DNA of 5,486 nt from JBBATK01 sp046052705. GTDB lineage: Bacteria > Bacteroidota > Ignavibacteria > Kapaibacteriales > NICIL-2. The position numbers and the translations under genes were made by a program. The notes below the pieces were generated by a model. That model did no database searches. It was given only the letters and a program-made list of their open reading frames with translations, and was not told the DNA's origin. Of the stretch, positions 5,185 to 5,486 are shown piece after piece; the stretch's first letter is position 1, and each line of letters opens with the position of its first letter. Location: positions 1-5,486 of the forward strand of contig JBJOLU010000031.1 of assembly GCA_046052705.1 (NCBI GenBank), in the 5' to 3' direction.

Positions 5185-5486
5185 ATGAAAAAAATGTTCG
5201 ACGGAAAAGTAGCTTTTGTAACAGGCGGTTCCTTTGGTATAGGCCGCGCAACCGCTTTGGCCTTTGCCAAAAATGGGGCGCAGGTGTGTGTGGTGGATTG
5301 GAGTGAGGATCACTCCACGGCCGACACAATTAACGCCGATGGCGGCCGCGCCATTCACGTTCATTGCAATGTTCGTAACGCTGCTGAAGTAGAGGCTGCT
5401 GTAAAAGCTGCGGTGTCTGCCTTTGGCCGTTTGGATTATGCATTCAACAATGCAGGTATAGAAGGGCATCCGGCAAACACGCATGA
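5185..5486 (+). CDS. Short-chain dehydrogenase/reductase (SDR), N-terminal fragment cut by the right edge
   Basis: One hundred codons plus two bases are present, beginning MKKMFDGKVAFVTGG. It is a classical SDR Rossmann fold. The nucleotide-binding TGGSFGIG is at residues 13-20, strand 2 ends in VVDW with Asp38 (which in this family usually favours NAD(H) over NADP(H)), and the structural NNAG is at 88-91, preceded by GRLDYAF. The family's usual Asp in the 'DV' turn after strand 3 is Asn62 here (CNVRNAAEV), a tolerated change. The catalytic Ser-Tyr-Lys residues lie beyond the window, so substrate and activity cannot be judged. The gene follows ppsA by 56 bases with no terminator between them, so co-transcription is likely. 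Confidence 0.93.
   Translation, partial: MKKMFDGKVAFVTGGSFGIGRATALAFAKNGAQVCVVDWSEDHSTADTINADGGRAIHVHCNVRNAAEVEAAVKAAVSAFGRLDYAFNNAGIEGHPANTH

Noticed and set aside
1..5486. CRISPR arrays, tRNA or rRNA genes, insertion sequences
   Set aside because: No regularly spaced repeats, no tRNA/rRNA-like segments, and no transposase or terminal inverted repeats were seen.

Overview
The window looks like bacterial chromosomal DNA of moderate GC content (about half G+C by eye). I favour the Bacteroidota/Chlorobiota (FCB) lineage. The reasons are the fusion of a receiver-like domain to a Crp/Fnr-type regulator, a C-terminal half that reads like regulators common in Bacteroidota, and an Hsp20 with the '..AAPG-[YF]-[RK]KED..' wording typical of that group. 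This placement is inference from protein style and not a database result.

Layout. (1) The first 110 bases are the start of a thymidylate synthase gene (thyA) on the minus strand, running off the left edge. (2) Bases 111-489 are a divergent intergenic region with G-rich direct repeats and an AT-rich promoter-like patch. (3) 490-1596 (+) encodes a 368-residue regulator: a degenerate receiver domain carrying a repeat-encoded Pro/Ser/Thr insert, a cyclic-nucleotide-binding-like domain and a Crp-type winged helix. (4) 1672-2106 (+) encodes a 144-residue protein that resembles the small bacterial relatives of eRF1 domain 3. (5) 2107-2238 is a strikingly GC-rich spacer with a strong potential hairpin. 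It stays open in the frame shared by the genes on both sides. (6) 2239-2691 (+) is an Hsp20 small heat-shock protein. (7) 2732-5128 (+) is a full-length phosphoenolpyruvate synthase (ppsA). (8) 5185 to the right edge (+) is the N-terminal part of a short-chain dehydrogenase/reductase.

The five plus-strand genes share one direction, and the gaps are 75, 132, 40 and 56 bases. I see no convincing intrinsic terminator between them, so hsp20-ppsA-SDR, perhaps with the 144-residue gene, may be one transcription unit next to its regulator. The combination of a Crp/Fnr-type regulator, a holdase chaperone, an eRF1-domain-like small protein and a gluconeogenic PEP synthase suggests a stress or energy-limitation response module. 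That functional reading is a hypothesis. The most unusual items are the receiver domain that has lost its phosphorylation residues and carries a 9-bp tandem repeat where the phospho-acceptor loop should be, and the in-frame GC-rich spacer before hsp20.
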